Source: Gammaproteobacteria bacterium
GTDB lineage: Bacteria > Pseudomonadota > Gammaproteobacteria > Eutrophobiales > Eutrophobiaceae
Assembly: GCA_022826885.1 (NCBI GenBank)
Contig: JAJDUB010000030.1
Coordinates: 1 to 64,000, forward strand
DNA length: 64,000 bases
Reading direction: 5' to 3'
Each line of letters opens with the position of its first letter. Position 1 is the first letter of the stretch. Under the pieces are notes generated by a model, which was given only the letters and a program-made list of their open reading frames with translations, had not been told where the DNA came from and made no database searches. Positions 26,708 through 35,022 of the stretch are shown here, in pieces. The translations under genes and the position numbers were made by a program.

Positions 26708-28271
26708 ATACGATTGCATTATTGTCGGAAGCGGCATTAACGCCCTGGTGTGCGCGGCGTTATTGAGCAAGCAGGGCAACAAGGTACTGGTGCTGGAACG
26801 CAACGACCGTCCGGGAGGATGCATCCGCACCGACGAGATCACCGCGCCGGGCTTCATTCATGACGTGTTGTCCAGTTGGCACCCGTTGTTCGTCACGTCA
26901 CCGGGATATGCCGAATTGAAGGACGACCTGGAAAAGTACGGGCTTGAATACTGCAATACGGACAGCCCCACCGCGGTGGTGTTACCCGACCAGACGTCTT
27001 TTGTCCTGAAGAATTCCCGGGCCGGGAACGTCAGCGCCATGAACGCGCTGTCAGGCGGTGACGGCGACCGTTATGGAGCGGCCATGGCTGAACTGGAACA
27101 GTCCCTGGGACTTACTTTTACCCTGCTGGGCAGCGAACTGTGGCGCGGCGCCACGCTGAAGGTGTTACTGTCGGCCATGGTGAAGATGGGGCCGTTCAAA
27201 CTGGCGCAGTATTTCGGCGCCGGTCTTCAGCCTGCGCGCGCCTGGCTGGACACGACGTTCAGCTCGAATGCGGTCAGCGCCTGCCTGGCGGGCTGGCCGT
27301 CCCATGCCGGGATCGGGCCGGATGCGCCGGCCTCGGCGCTGATGGCACAGGTGATCGCATTCACCCTCGAGATGGTGGGTTGTCCGGTAGTCAAGGGAGG
27401 GAACTACAACATCGTACGGGCGTTTCAGCAGGTGATTGAAGCCAATGGTGGCGAGTTGCAGGTGAACGCCGATGTAACGAAGGTAATAACCGGGAACGGC
27501 CGGGCGACGGGGGTTAAAACCCGTGACGGAAGCGAGTACCGGGCCGATAAGGTGATCTGCAGCGTTACCCCGAATCAGCTTTACCAGCAATTGCTGGATC
27601 CTGCCGACGTGCCGGCGGCCGTAGCCGCGCAGACCCGGGCCTACCGTTACGGCAACGGCGATATGCAGATCCACCTGGCCCTGTCGGAGCCGCCCCGGTG
27701 GCGTGCGCAGGGGATGGAAAAAGTCGCGATTACTCATATTACGAGCGGCGTAAACGCCGTATCGCGTTCGATAAACGAGGCAAACCGCGGCCTGCTGCCC
27801 GGAGAAGCCACTATCGTTGTCGGCCAACCGGCCGCACTGGACCCGGGCCGTGTACCCGACGGCAAGGGCTTGTTGTGGATACAGTTGCAGGAATGCCCGC
27901 GCCGGATAAAGGGTGATGCTGCCGGCCGGATCGATACCCCTGAAGACGGCGCCTGGACCGAAGCGGTACGCGAGATTTATGCCGACCGGATCATAGACAG
28001 GCTGGCGCGCTATATTCCAAACCTGAAAGACAGTATTATAGCAAGAACGGTGTTGTCCCCTGCCGACCTGGAAGCGATCAACGTCAACCTTGTGGGAGGA
28101 GACCCCTACGGCGGCGCCTGTTCCCTGGATCAGTTCTTCCTGTGGCGTCCCTTGCGGTCATTGAAAAACCATGACACACCGGTTAAAAACCTGTACCACA
28201 TCGGCGCATCCACCCATCCGGGGCCCGGCCTGGGCGGCGGTTCCGGCTACCTGGTTGCAAAGAGCTTATAA
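26700..28271 (+). CDS. FAD-dependent oxidoreductase, phytoene-desaturase-like
   Basis: 523 residues. Dinucleotide-binding motif at the N-terminus (DCIIVGSGINALVCAALLSK), ERNDRPGGCIRT next to it, and the C-terminal family signature NLYHIGASTHPGPGLGGGSG. It belongs to the CrtI/COG1233 group, whose members desaturate or oxidise hydrophobic substrates; carotenoid genes are absent here, so a role in the neighbouring catabolic cluster is more likely. ATG 26700 overlaps the nitrilase stop; the frame extends upstream only as a shadow of that gene. Confidence 0.85.
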   Translation: MSRYDCIIVGSGINALVCAALLSKQGNKVLVLERNDRPGGCIRTDEITAPGFIHDVLSSWHPLFVTSPGYAELKDDLEKYGLEYCNTDSPTAVVLPDQTSFVLKNSRAGNVSAMNALSGGDGDRYGAAMAELEQSLGLTFTLLGSELWRGATLKVLLSAMVKMGPFKLAQYFGAGLQPARAWLDTTFSSNAVSACLAGWPSHAGIGPDAPASALMAQVIAFTLEMVGCPVVKGGNYNIVRAFQQVIEANGGELQVNADVTKVITGNGRATGVKTRDGSEYRADKVICSVTPNQLYQQLLDPADVPAAVAAQTRAYRYGNGDMQIHLALSEPPRWRAQGMEKVAITHITSGVNAVSRSINEANRGLLPGEATIVVGQPAALDPGRVPDGKGLLWIQLQECPRRIKGDAAGRIDTPEDGAWTEAVREIYADRIIDRLARYIPNLKDSIIARTVLSPADLEAINVNLVGGDPYGGACSLDQFFLWRPLRSLKNHDTPVKNLYHIGASTHPGPGLGGGSGYLVAKSL

Positions 28272-28288
28272 CACAACGGAGAAAACAG

Positions 28289-28597
28289 ATGATCAGAGTC
28301 AACGTAATGTATCCCAAGCAGGAAGGCGGCAGTTTTGATTATGACTATTACCTGAACACCCATATGCCCCTGGTGGGGGAACGATGGAGCGATGTAGTGC
28401 GAGGCATGGAAGTCTACAAGGGCCTTGGCGGCGCCGGCGGCGCTCCCGAACCTTATGTCACGGTCGCCAGCCTGAAGTTCGACAGCGTGGAGGCATTTGA
28501 ACAGGCGTTGGACGCCCACGCACCTGAAATCATGGGCGACATCCCCAACTTCACCAATATCGACCCCATCGTACAGATCGAGGAACAGTTACTGTAG
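28289..28597 (+). CDS. EthD-domain protein
   Basis: 102 residues, a dimeric alpha-beta barrel protein: MIRVNVMYPKQEGGSFDYDY, YLNTHMPLVGERW, then PYVTVASLKFDSVEAFEQAL. EthD proteins accompany oxidative degradation clusters (the first case was ethyl tert-butyl ether in Rhodococcus), with unclear biochemical role. Ribosome site GGAG 9 bases upstream. It is 17 bases behind the FAD oxidoreductase and overlaps the convergent Nudix fusion gene by 9 bases. Confidence 0.85.
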   Translation: MIRVNVMYPKQEGGSFDYDYYLNTHMPLVGERWSDVVRGMEVYKGLGGAGGAPEPYVTVASLKFDSVEAFEQALDAHAPEIMGDIPNFTNIDPIVQIEEQLL

Positions 28598-30067
28598 CAG
28601 CCAGGTCGCGTCCTGCCGTTTGCAGAAACCGTCCTCCTCCAGTTTGATCAGGCCGGCCAGCAGCGAACGGGCGGCAATCGGGTAAACGCTTTCGGATACG
28701 TCGGCGTAGATTTCAGGCAGTAATTCACCGACAGTCCGCGGCGTGCCGGTCAATGCCGCCTTGACTGCGTCTTCACGCTTCTGCCGGTGCCGGAGAAAAT
28801 GCCGTATCAGGCCATGGCCGTCGCGCCGGGGCGGCCCATGGGCGGGATACAGGACGTTCATGGGAGTGCTGAGCAACCTGTTCAGGCTGTCCAGGTAGGT
28901 GTGCATATGGCCTTCCGGCGGATCGATAATTATGGTTGAGACCGTGGACAGCATGTCGCCCGCGATTACCGCATGGTAGCGGCTGTCGATATAACACAGG
29001 TGATCGACCGCGTGGCCCGGCGTATGCATCACCTTGAGATGCCAGTCGCCGGAACCGTCCGGGGCTGTGCCCAACTCCAGGCGATCGCCGTCCGTTAACG
29101 GTTCACCCATGATGTATCCCGAATCGATGCGGCGGTAGGTCTCTTCGTGCGCCCGGACCGGCAACCGGTAACGCAGGCTGACGGCATTGACCGCACCGAC
29201 GTGATCAACATGGTGGTGCGTCAACAGGATGGCCTCAAACGTTCGACCCTCGCCGATCATCTCGTCCATCCGGTTGAACAGTCTTTGTTGTTCCCCCTGA
29301 TCCGGAGTCGCCGGATCGATGACGTACAACCTGTCCGTGCCGGCGATCATGGTATTGGTGGTGGTCGCCGGCGGCAATGTCGGCGTTGCCAGCGGCGCCA
29401 CGAAGATGCCGGGTGAAAAATAAACCGGATGCAGGCCGCCCTGCTCCAGCCGCTCCGTTTCATGCCTGCTCCGCTCAAGGAACGCATCCAGGCCGCCCGT
29501 GGTCATCAGACGCAACAGGAACAGCACCGGCGGCGCAATCTCCATTTCACCCCTGTCCCAGGCGTCAACCACCTCCTGCGGCCTGACAAACCGGCCTTCA
29601 ACCAGCTCGTAGTTGTCGATGCCGGGAATCTCGTCTTCCGGGCAGCGTACGTACATGAACCGGGTATCGAAACGGACCGGGAAAAACGGCGGCGTGGTAA
29701 TGCGGAACAGCGGATTGACCAGTGGAAACCCTGCGCCGGACTGCGCCAGGAAATCCCGCCATTGTTCAGGCGCTTCCTTTATCTGCTCCTTCAACGCCTG
29801 TTTCCGCTCCCGGCTGAATTCCCCGCCCAGGGTTGCGGAGAGGATGTCCGTTTCTTCAAGGATTTCGCGCACCGCGCAGCGTTTCAGCACAAGTTCTTCG
29901 GGGTCGTTCTCCCCGTGATAGTCGACCGGGCTGACGTTGCCGCCGGGGAACACCCAGTAACCGCCGAAAAACTTGAGTTCCGGGGCGCGCCTGACCAGGT
30001 ACACTTCGGGATCTTCGTCAGACCCGCGGACAAGGATAACGCTGGCGGCTGATTTTATCGTGGACAT
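28589..30067 (-). CDS. Nudix domain fused to a metallo-beta-lactamase (LACTB2-like) hydrolase
   Basis: 492 residues in two parts. Residues 1-about 200: Nudix fold with FFGGYWVFPGGNV and RCAVREILEETDI; the spacing between the glycine and the REXXEE part is longer than the standard 23-residue box. Residues about 230-492: metallo-beta-lactamase fold with THHHVDHVGAVNA (HxHxDH), MHTPGHAVDHLCY, IAGDMLSTVSTIII and a C-terminal winged helix (GTPRTVGELLPEIYADV). The second half resembles LACTB2-type RNases or thioesterases. A fused pair of hydrolases might act on nucleotide-linked or acyl-CoA compounds. Convergent with the EthD gene. Confidence 0.85.
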   Translation of the reverse strand: MSTIKSAASVILVRGSDEDPEVYLVRRAPELKFFGGYWVFPGGNVSPVDYHGENDPEELVLKRCAVREILEETDILSATLGGEFSRERKQALKEQIKEAPEQWRDFLAQSGAGFPLVNPLFRITTPPFFPVRFDTRFMYVRCPEDEIPGIDNYELVEGRFVRPQEVVDAWDRGEMEIAPPVLFLLRLMTTGGLDAFLERSRHETERLEQGGLHPVYFSPGIFVAPLATPTLPPATTTNTMIAGTDRLYVIDPATPDQGEQQRLFNRMDEMIGEGRTFEAILLTHHHVDHVGAVNAVSLRYRLPVRAHEETYRRIDSGYIMGEPLTDGDRLELGTAPDGSGDWHLKVMHTPGHAVDHLCYIDSRYHAVIAGDMLSTVSTIIIDPPEGHMHTYLDSLNRLLSTPMNVLYPAHGPPRRDGHGLIRHFLRHRQKREDAVKAALTGTPRTVGELLPEIYADVSESVYPIAARSLLAGLIKLEEDGFCKRQDATWLLQ

Positions 30068-30094
30068 CCCGCGACGTAAGTCCCTGCAGGCAGT

Positions 30095-31525
30095 CTACTG
30101 TTGCTCAAGCAACGGCGCATTCAACGGCCAGGGCGCGGCCTGTTCCAGTTGCCGCGCCAGTTGCAGCAGGGTGGCCTCAGCGCCATAACGCCCGGCAAAC
30201 TGTACCCCCAGCGGCAGGTTGTTTGAGTTCCGGTGTAACGGGATCGAGATTGCCGGTTGCCCCGTCATGTTGAACAACGGCGTAAACGGGCAGAAATCAA
30301 AAGTATGCTTCGACCAGGCCCTTGCGTCGAGGTCGGGATCGTTGGCGTTGATAACGCCCAGCGGCAGTGGAGGTTGCGCCACGGTAGGCGTCAGCAGGAT
30401 ATCGTATTCCTGGAAAAACCTGCCGACACCGCGGCATACCTGGTTGGCGGCTGCCTGTGCCCTGAGCAGGGTTTCCGCCTTAATCTGCTTGCCCTCCCGG
30501 TAGCAGGCGAGTACGGTTGCTTCCAGGTGATCCTTATCAACAGGCCTGCCGGTGAGCATTGCCGCATAATCTATGAATACGGCCAGGTTGGCCGCCCACA
30601 GTGTAACGGTTGCCTCAAAGAAATGCTCCCAGTCGAGTTCAGGACCAGCCTCAACAACCCTGTGTCCCAGTTCTTCGCAGAGTTGCGCGGTTTTCGGTAC
30701 CGTGTCTTTGACCTCTTTGTCAATTGCCGTACCCGACCAGGATTTGCTCATCCAGGCAATTTTCAGGGAGCCGGGATCTTTCAACGCGCTGCTTGCATAG
30801 GCTTCACCAGGTATCGGAATCTCAAAGGGATCTCCAATGCCGGGGCCTTTGACTGCGTCCAGCAGGGCTGCCGCATCCCTGACAGTCCTGGTAACGGCAA
30901 ATTCCACCGCCAACCCGCTTAGCGGCTCGGCGCTGTCCGGGCCGTTCGGCACCCTGCCGCGACTCGGTTTCAGGCCGACCAGGCCGCAACAGGAGGCCGG
31001 TATGCGAATGGACCCGCCGCCGTCGTTGGCATGGGCAAGGGGAACGATACCTGCGGCAACCGATGCAGCCGTGGCCCCGCTTGAGCCTCCAGGCATTCTT
31101 GTCAGGTCCCAGGGATTGCGTGAGGGCCCGTTGATTACCGGCTCCGTGGTAGGGCAATAACCGAATTCCGGCGTGGCTGCCCGGCCTATGGTGCGCAGGC
31201 CGGCCTGGCGGAAACGTTTCATCAGGTCGGTATCGTGTTGCGCCCGGATACCCCGGGCCAGCCTGCTGCCCATCTCGTTCAGCACGCCTTTGGCATGGAG
31301 CGCCAGGTCCTTGATTAGAAAAGGCACACCGAAGAAAGGCGCATCGGCATCCTCCGCGCCTGCCAGAGGTTCGGGAAAAATTTCAATTATGGTATTGATT
31401 TCAGGATTGAGCAGGTCTGCCATTTGAAGGGCGCATGCCAGGACTTCTTCACCACTGATCTCCCCGTTGCGGATCAATTCGGCGAGCCCGAGTCCGTCAT
31501 AGGAAATGTATTCGGCTGGTTTCAT
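30095..31525 (-). CDS. Amidase, amidase-signature family
   Basis: 476 residues with the Ser-cisSer-Lys triad complete: K72 (PFLIKDL), S148 (MPGGSSGATAAS) and S172 (GGGSIRIPAS). Hydrolyses an amide to acid and ammonia or amine; substrate not determinable. It follows 27 bases behind the Nudix fusion (same strand upstream), and a short divergent gap separates it from the TRAP transporter, so both may serve uptake and cleavage of one compound. Confidence 0.9.
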   Translation of the reverse strand: MKPAEYISYDGLGLAELIRNGEISGEEVLACALQMADLLNPEINTIIEIFPEPLAGAEDADAPFFGVPFLIKDLALHAKGVLNEMGSRLARGIRAQHDTDLMKRFRQAGLRTIGRAATPEFGYCPTTEPVINGPSRNPWDLTRMPGGSSGATAASVAAGIVPLAHANDGGGSIRIPASCCGLVGLKPSRGRVPNGPDSAEPLSGLAVEFAVTRTVRDAAALLDAVKGPGIGDPFEIPIPGEAYASSALKDPGSLKIAWMSKSWSGTAIDKEVKDTVPKTAQLCEELGHRVVEAGPELDWEHFFEATVTLWAANLAVFIDYAAMLTGRPVDKDHLEATVLACYREGKQIKAETLLRAQAAANQVCRGVGRFFQEYDILLTPTVAQPPLPLGVINANDPDLDARAWSKHTFDFCPFTPLFNMTGQPAISIPLHRNSNNLPLGVQFAGRYGAEATLLQLARQLEQAAPWPLNAPLLEQQ

Positions 31526-31585
31526 TTCTCCGGCGCTGTCTAGTGTGTACCCGTATGCGGATTTTCCAATTTACTGTTATATTGC

Positions 31586-32695
31586 ATGGGTTGCAAGCGT
31601 AATTCCGGGGACATGAAATTCGGGGAGACAATACTTGATATATGGGGTCAGAGTAAGAATTTCGTCAGAAATTTTACTCTGACCCCGGGATCAATCCCCA
31701 AGCTGTGCCTGTTGCTGTTTTCCCTGTCTGTCCCGCAAATCAGCCACGCAGAAAAGAAGCTCGTCATCGGACTGGCCATGCCGGAACATATTCCGGCCAT
31801 GAAGCTGGTGAACGGCATGTATGAAACTTTTCGGGATGAGGTGCATAAAAACGCAAATGGCGAGATCAAGGTGGAAATCTATTACGGCGGTATGCTCGGC
31901 AACGCGGATTCACGCCTGCGCCAGGTACGGGCCGGCATGATCCACATGAGCGACCCGGCAATCGGAAACCTGGCGCCGCTCTACCCCGATATCCAGGTGT
32001 TCAGCCTGCCGTACCTGTTCGAAGATGCCGGCGATGCCTGGGAAATCCTGGATGGGCCCGTCGGCAGGAAAGTAGCCGAGGGCATGAGGCAGACAACGGG
32101 GATTCGTGCGCTTGGGTGGTTTATCACCGGTGATTTTGCCCACTACAGTTCAAGCCAGCCAATCAAAAACGCTTCAGACCTGGCCGGTAAAAAAATCCGG
32201 GTGCTGTCTCCCATCAACGCCATAGCGGTCCGCGTGCACGGCGGGTCTCCCTTGCCCATCCCGTTCAATGAACTGTACACTGCGCTCAGGATCGGCGTGG
32301 CGGACGGCGCGGACCTGAACCTGTGGGTCATGGATGTGCTCAGGTTTTACGAAGTGCAGAAATACCTGTTCCTCGATAAACACCGGCTGCCGCTGGCCGT
32401 GATGGTGATGAATGCGGAATTCTTCGACAGCTTGCCCGGTCGCCTGCAGGAAATCATACTGAGTGCGGCCAGGAAAGGGATCGCCCGCAACCGCAGGATG
32501 ATGAAAGTCCTGGAACCGGAACTGCCGAAACGGATTGAGGCAACCGGGGTAACCATCTCCAGGCCGTCTCCTGAAGAAAAAGAAATCCTTGCCGGGCCGG
32601 CGCTCTCCGTTTCCATAGACTACCTGCGCGGGAAAATGCTGGATCCGGCGCTCATTGATGAAGTTGTCTCGGCAAGCAGACATGCCAGGCATTGA
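31586..32695 (+). CDS. dctP: TRAP transporter substrate-binding protein DctP; 5' end disturbed by a palindrome
   Basis: Periplasmic receptor for a carboxylate-type ligand. From about residue 55 the sequence is a regular DctP protein (EKKLVIGLAMPEHIPAMKLV; GKKIRVLSPINAIAVRVHGG; NELYTALRIGVADGADLNLW, with the conserved ligand Arg region). A hydrophobic signal core (LCLLLFSLSVPQISHA) is at residues 38-53, but there is no Met directly before it. The frame remains open upstream to ATG 31586 and runs through a complete family-A palindrome (31644-31686), so the start is uncertain: ATG 31586, ATG 31613 or a TTG in the signal core. The original 5' end may have been replaced by the insertion. Confidence 0.8.
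   Translation: MGCKRNSGDMKFGETILDIWGQSKNFVRNFTLTPGSIPKLCLLLFSLSVPQISHAEKKLVIGLAMPEHIPAMKLVNGMYETFRDEVHKNANGEIKVEIYYGGMLGNADSRLRQVRAGMIHMSDPAIGNLAPLYPDIQVFSLPYLFEDAGDAWEILDGPVGRKVAEGMRQTTGIRALGWFITGDFAHYSSSQPIKNASDLAGKKIRVLSPINAIAVRVHGGSPLPIPFNELYTALRIGVADGADLNLWVMDVLRFYEVQKYLFLDKHRLPLAVMVMNAEFFDSLPGRLQEIILSAARKGIARNRRMMKVLEPELPKRIEATGVTISRPSPEEKEILAGPALSVSIDYLRGKMLDPALIDEVVSASRHARH
31644..31686. repeat. Palindromic repeat, family A (43 bp), within the dctP 5' frame
   Basis: Identical over all 43 bases to the copy at 19160-19202. On the plus strand it would be read as part of the dctP N-terminus (G-Q-S-K-N-F-V-R-N-F-T-L-T-P). Confidence 0.9.
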
Positions 32696-33182
32696 TACCG
32701 GCCCGGGGGTTGAAACGATGATCGGCAGGCTGGACCAGGCGCTCCGGGTTGTCGCCGGCGCCAGCCTCGCGTTGGTGTTCCTGGTAATCATCGTACAGGT
32801 CGCGATGCGTTACCTGTTGCAGTCCGTGCCGTTTTTCATGGAGGAAGCCGCGCGTTATCTCTGCATCTGGGGCGTATTTTCAGGCGTCGCATCCGCCATC
32901 GTTCATGGCACTCATATACGGGTTGGCGTGCTGCAACATTTTTTTGACCGCCTGACCGGAAATTCGTTTGGATTGTTTCTCGAGTTAATCAGCTTTTGCC
33001 TGTATGCGCTCGTAGCAGTTTACGGATTCAAACTGGCGCTGTTTCTGCACCTTGAAAAAAGTATCGCCATGGGAATCCCCCTGTCGGTTCCGGTTGCTGC
33101 GATACCTGTTTTTTTCACTGTTGCATCAGTCGTATCCATTGTCCGCATTTTTACCCGGATTAACTCCCGGCTTAAACCATGA
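32682..33182 (+). CDS. dctQ: TRAP transporter small membrane subunit DctQ
   Basis: About 166 residues with four membrane helices, starting with VVAGASLALVFLVIIVQVAM, and the DctQ signature RYLLQSVPFFMEEAARYLCIW. ATG 32682 overlaps the dctP end by 14 bases; ATG 32718, which has GGGGGT upstream, is an alternative. The stop overlaps dctM by ATGA. Confidence 0.88.
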   Translation: MPGIDTGPGVETMIGRLDQALRVVAGASLALVFLVIIVQVAMRYLLQSVPFFMEEAARYLCIWGVFSGVASAIVHGTHIRVGVLQHFFDRLTGNSFGLFLELISFCLYALVAVYGFKLALFLHLEKSIAMGIPLSVPVAAIPVFFTVASVVSIVRIFTRINSRLKP

Positions 33183-34468
33183 GTGTTTCCCTGATTGTTC
33201 TGATTGCGGTCTTCCTGTCATTTATCCTGGCGGGCATGCCCATTGCCTGGGCCATGCTGTCCGCGTCGGTCTCCTGGATTATCTTTACCGGCAATTATCA
33301 TTTTCTACAGATTATTCCCCAACGCCTGTTCGAAGGTATCGACGTGTTTGTGTTGCTGGCCATCCCCCTGTTTGTACTCACAGGCGAAATAATAAACGCA
33401 GGCAGGGTTACCGATAAGTTAATCAATATGGCGGACGTTTGTTTCGGCCGGCTGCGCGGCGGCCTGGCGCAGGTCAATATCGCCACGTCAATTCTTTTTT
33501 CCGGCATCACGGGCACGGCCGTCGGAGACGTTGCGGCGCTGGGCAGGGTCTTCATACCGGCAATGACCGGACAGGGTTTCCCGGCAGCCTACGCGGCAGC
33601 CGTGACGGCGGCCTCATCTATTGTCGGTCCGATGGTGCCGCCTTCACTGGTAATCATTGTGTACGGCGCGGCCACCGGCATGTCCGTCGGCGCAATGTTC
33701 GCAGCCTGTGTCATTCCCGGCATACTGATCGGGGTCATGCAGATGCTGCTGGTTGCGGCGCTGCCGCAGGCGGCTTCCCGGCGCAGGGACATCGATCGCT
33801 CGTTTCCGGCCGTCATGCAGGCGACCCGCTCGGCCCTTGTTCCTCTCATGATACCGCTTATCATCGTCGTCTGTATTATCGCCGGCATCGCCACACCCAC
33901 GGAAGCCGGCGCCATCGCGGCAGGTTATACCCTGCTCATCACCCTGCTCCTGTACCGGACGCTCAGGCTTGACAGCCTGCCGGGGATCTTCTCGCGGGCA
34001 ATGGTGTTTTCATCACAACTGATGATACTGGTCGGGTGTGGTTCAATACTTTCCTGGATTTTAGCGGTGGAGCACGTGCCGGACCTGTTGAACTCCTTCC
34101 TGGTTTCCATGAACATGTCGGCAATCACGAGCCTGGTGTTCCTGAATGTGTTTTTACTGATTGCCGGCATGTTCATCGATACCGCCGCGGCAATCATCCT
34201 GTTTTCACCCCTACTCCTGGCTGCGGCAACCAATGTCGGCATCCATCCCTTGCATTTTTCCGTGATAATGATACTGAACCTCAATATAGGCCTGCTTACG
34301 CCGCCCCTGGGGATCTGCCTGCTCACTGCCGAGAGCATTGCCGATTGCGACCTGCCGGCATTGATCAAGGCGCTGGCGCCGTTCCTGCTGGTAAATGTAA
34401 CCGCCTTGCTGATCATCACCTACATACCGGAAATCAGTCTTTTATTGCCCCGTTATCTCGGTTTTTAA
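33179..34468 (+). CDS. dctM: TRAP transporter large membrane subunit DctM
   Basis: 429 residues, 11-12 membrane helices, cation-driven translocation subunit. Signature regions: SILFSGITGTAVGDVAALG, AAVTAASSIVGPMVPPSLV, GIATPTEAGAIAAGY and LNLNIGLLTPPLGICL. Overlaps dctQ by 4 bases. The specificity of the system is set by DctP and is unknown; the adjacent amidase points to an amide or its acid. Confidence 0.93.
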   Translation: MSVSLIVLIAVFLSFILAGMPIAWAMLSASVSWIIFTGNYHFLQIIPQRLFEGIDVFVLLAIPLFVLTGEIINAGRVTDKLINMADVCFGRLRGGLAQVNIATSILFSGITGTAVGDVAALGRVFIPAMTGQGFPAAYAAAVTAASSIVGPMVPPSLVIIVYGAATGMSVGAMFAACVIPGILIGVMQMLLVAALPQAASRRRDIDRSFPAVMQATRSALVPLMIPLIIVVCIIAGIATPTEAGAIAAGYTLLITLLLYRTLRLDSLPGIFSRAMVFSSQLMILVGCGSILSWILAVEHVPDLLNSFLVSMNMSAITSLVFLNVFLLIAGMFIDTAAAIILFSPLLLAAATNVGIHPLHFSVIMILNLNIGLLTPPLGICLLTAESIADCDLPALIKALAPFLLVNVTALLIITYIPEISLLLPRYLGF

Positions 34469-34487
34469 ATAATATGTACGTATTACA

Positions 34488-34511
34488 GGGGACAGAATTA
34501 ATTCTGTCCCC
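34488..34511. repeat. Palindromic repeat, family B (24 bp)
   Basis: GGGGACAGAATT / AATTCTGTCCCC without any loop bases, between dctM and the SRPBCC gene. Confidence 0.88.
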
Positions 34512-34541
34512 AAGCTTACCAACCAGCAAAGGAGAAATACC

Positions 34542-35000
34542 ATGAATTTATCTGACCCGTTCTGCCATTCGGCAACGCTTCCCATGCCCGTCCCCGCGCT
34601 GGAGGCATTTGAATTCCTGACGGATACGGAAATGATGGGCCAATGGGCATTCGGCGCCTGGGGACTGAAACCTGCCGGAAACGGCGTGTTCGTCGGCAAC
34701 AGCATGTTTGAGGACCTGGAGGTCTATTGCCGCCTGAACGCCAGCCGCGAGTTGTTGCAAGTGGATTACGAGGTTGGCGAAGACCCGGCCAGCCTGGCGC
34801 CGCGCATTATCTCCAAGGTCATCCCCGGGGAACACCTCGGCAGGGGCGCGGACAACTGCCTGGTGAGCCTGATTGCCTGGCGCAGCGAGACCGTAAGCGA
34901 GGAACGCTGGTGCCTCACCTGCGCGTCACATGAAACGGAAATGTATCGTATCAGGCACCTGATGGAAAGCCCGCGCAACCAGGGAACTTCTCAATCCTGA
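34542..35000 (+). CDS. SRPBCC (START-like) superfamily protein, function unknown
   Basis: 152 residues with the outline of a ligand-binding START/SRPBCC fold: N-terminal strand SATLPMPVPALEAFEFLTDTE, then TEMMGQWAFGAWGLKPAGNG, and a C-terminal helix with THETEMYRIRHLM-like sequence (ASHETEMYRIRHLMES). Very good ribosome site (AGGAGA, 7 bases before ATG). It follows the TRAP operon behind a palindrome. The superfamily call is from pattern only. Confidence 0.6.
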   Translation: MNLSDPFCHSATLPMPVPALEAFEFLTDTEMMGQWAFGAWGLKPAGNGVFVGNSMFEDLEVYCRLNASRELLQVDYEVGEDPASLAPRIISKVIPGEHLGRGADNCLVSLIAWRSETVSEERWCLTCASHETEMYRIRHLMESPRNQGTSQS

Positions 35001-35022
35001 CCGGAGCTTCCCCGGCTGCCGT

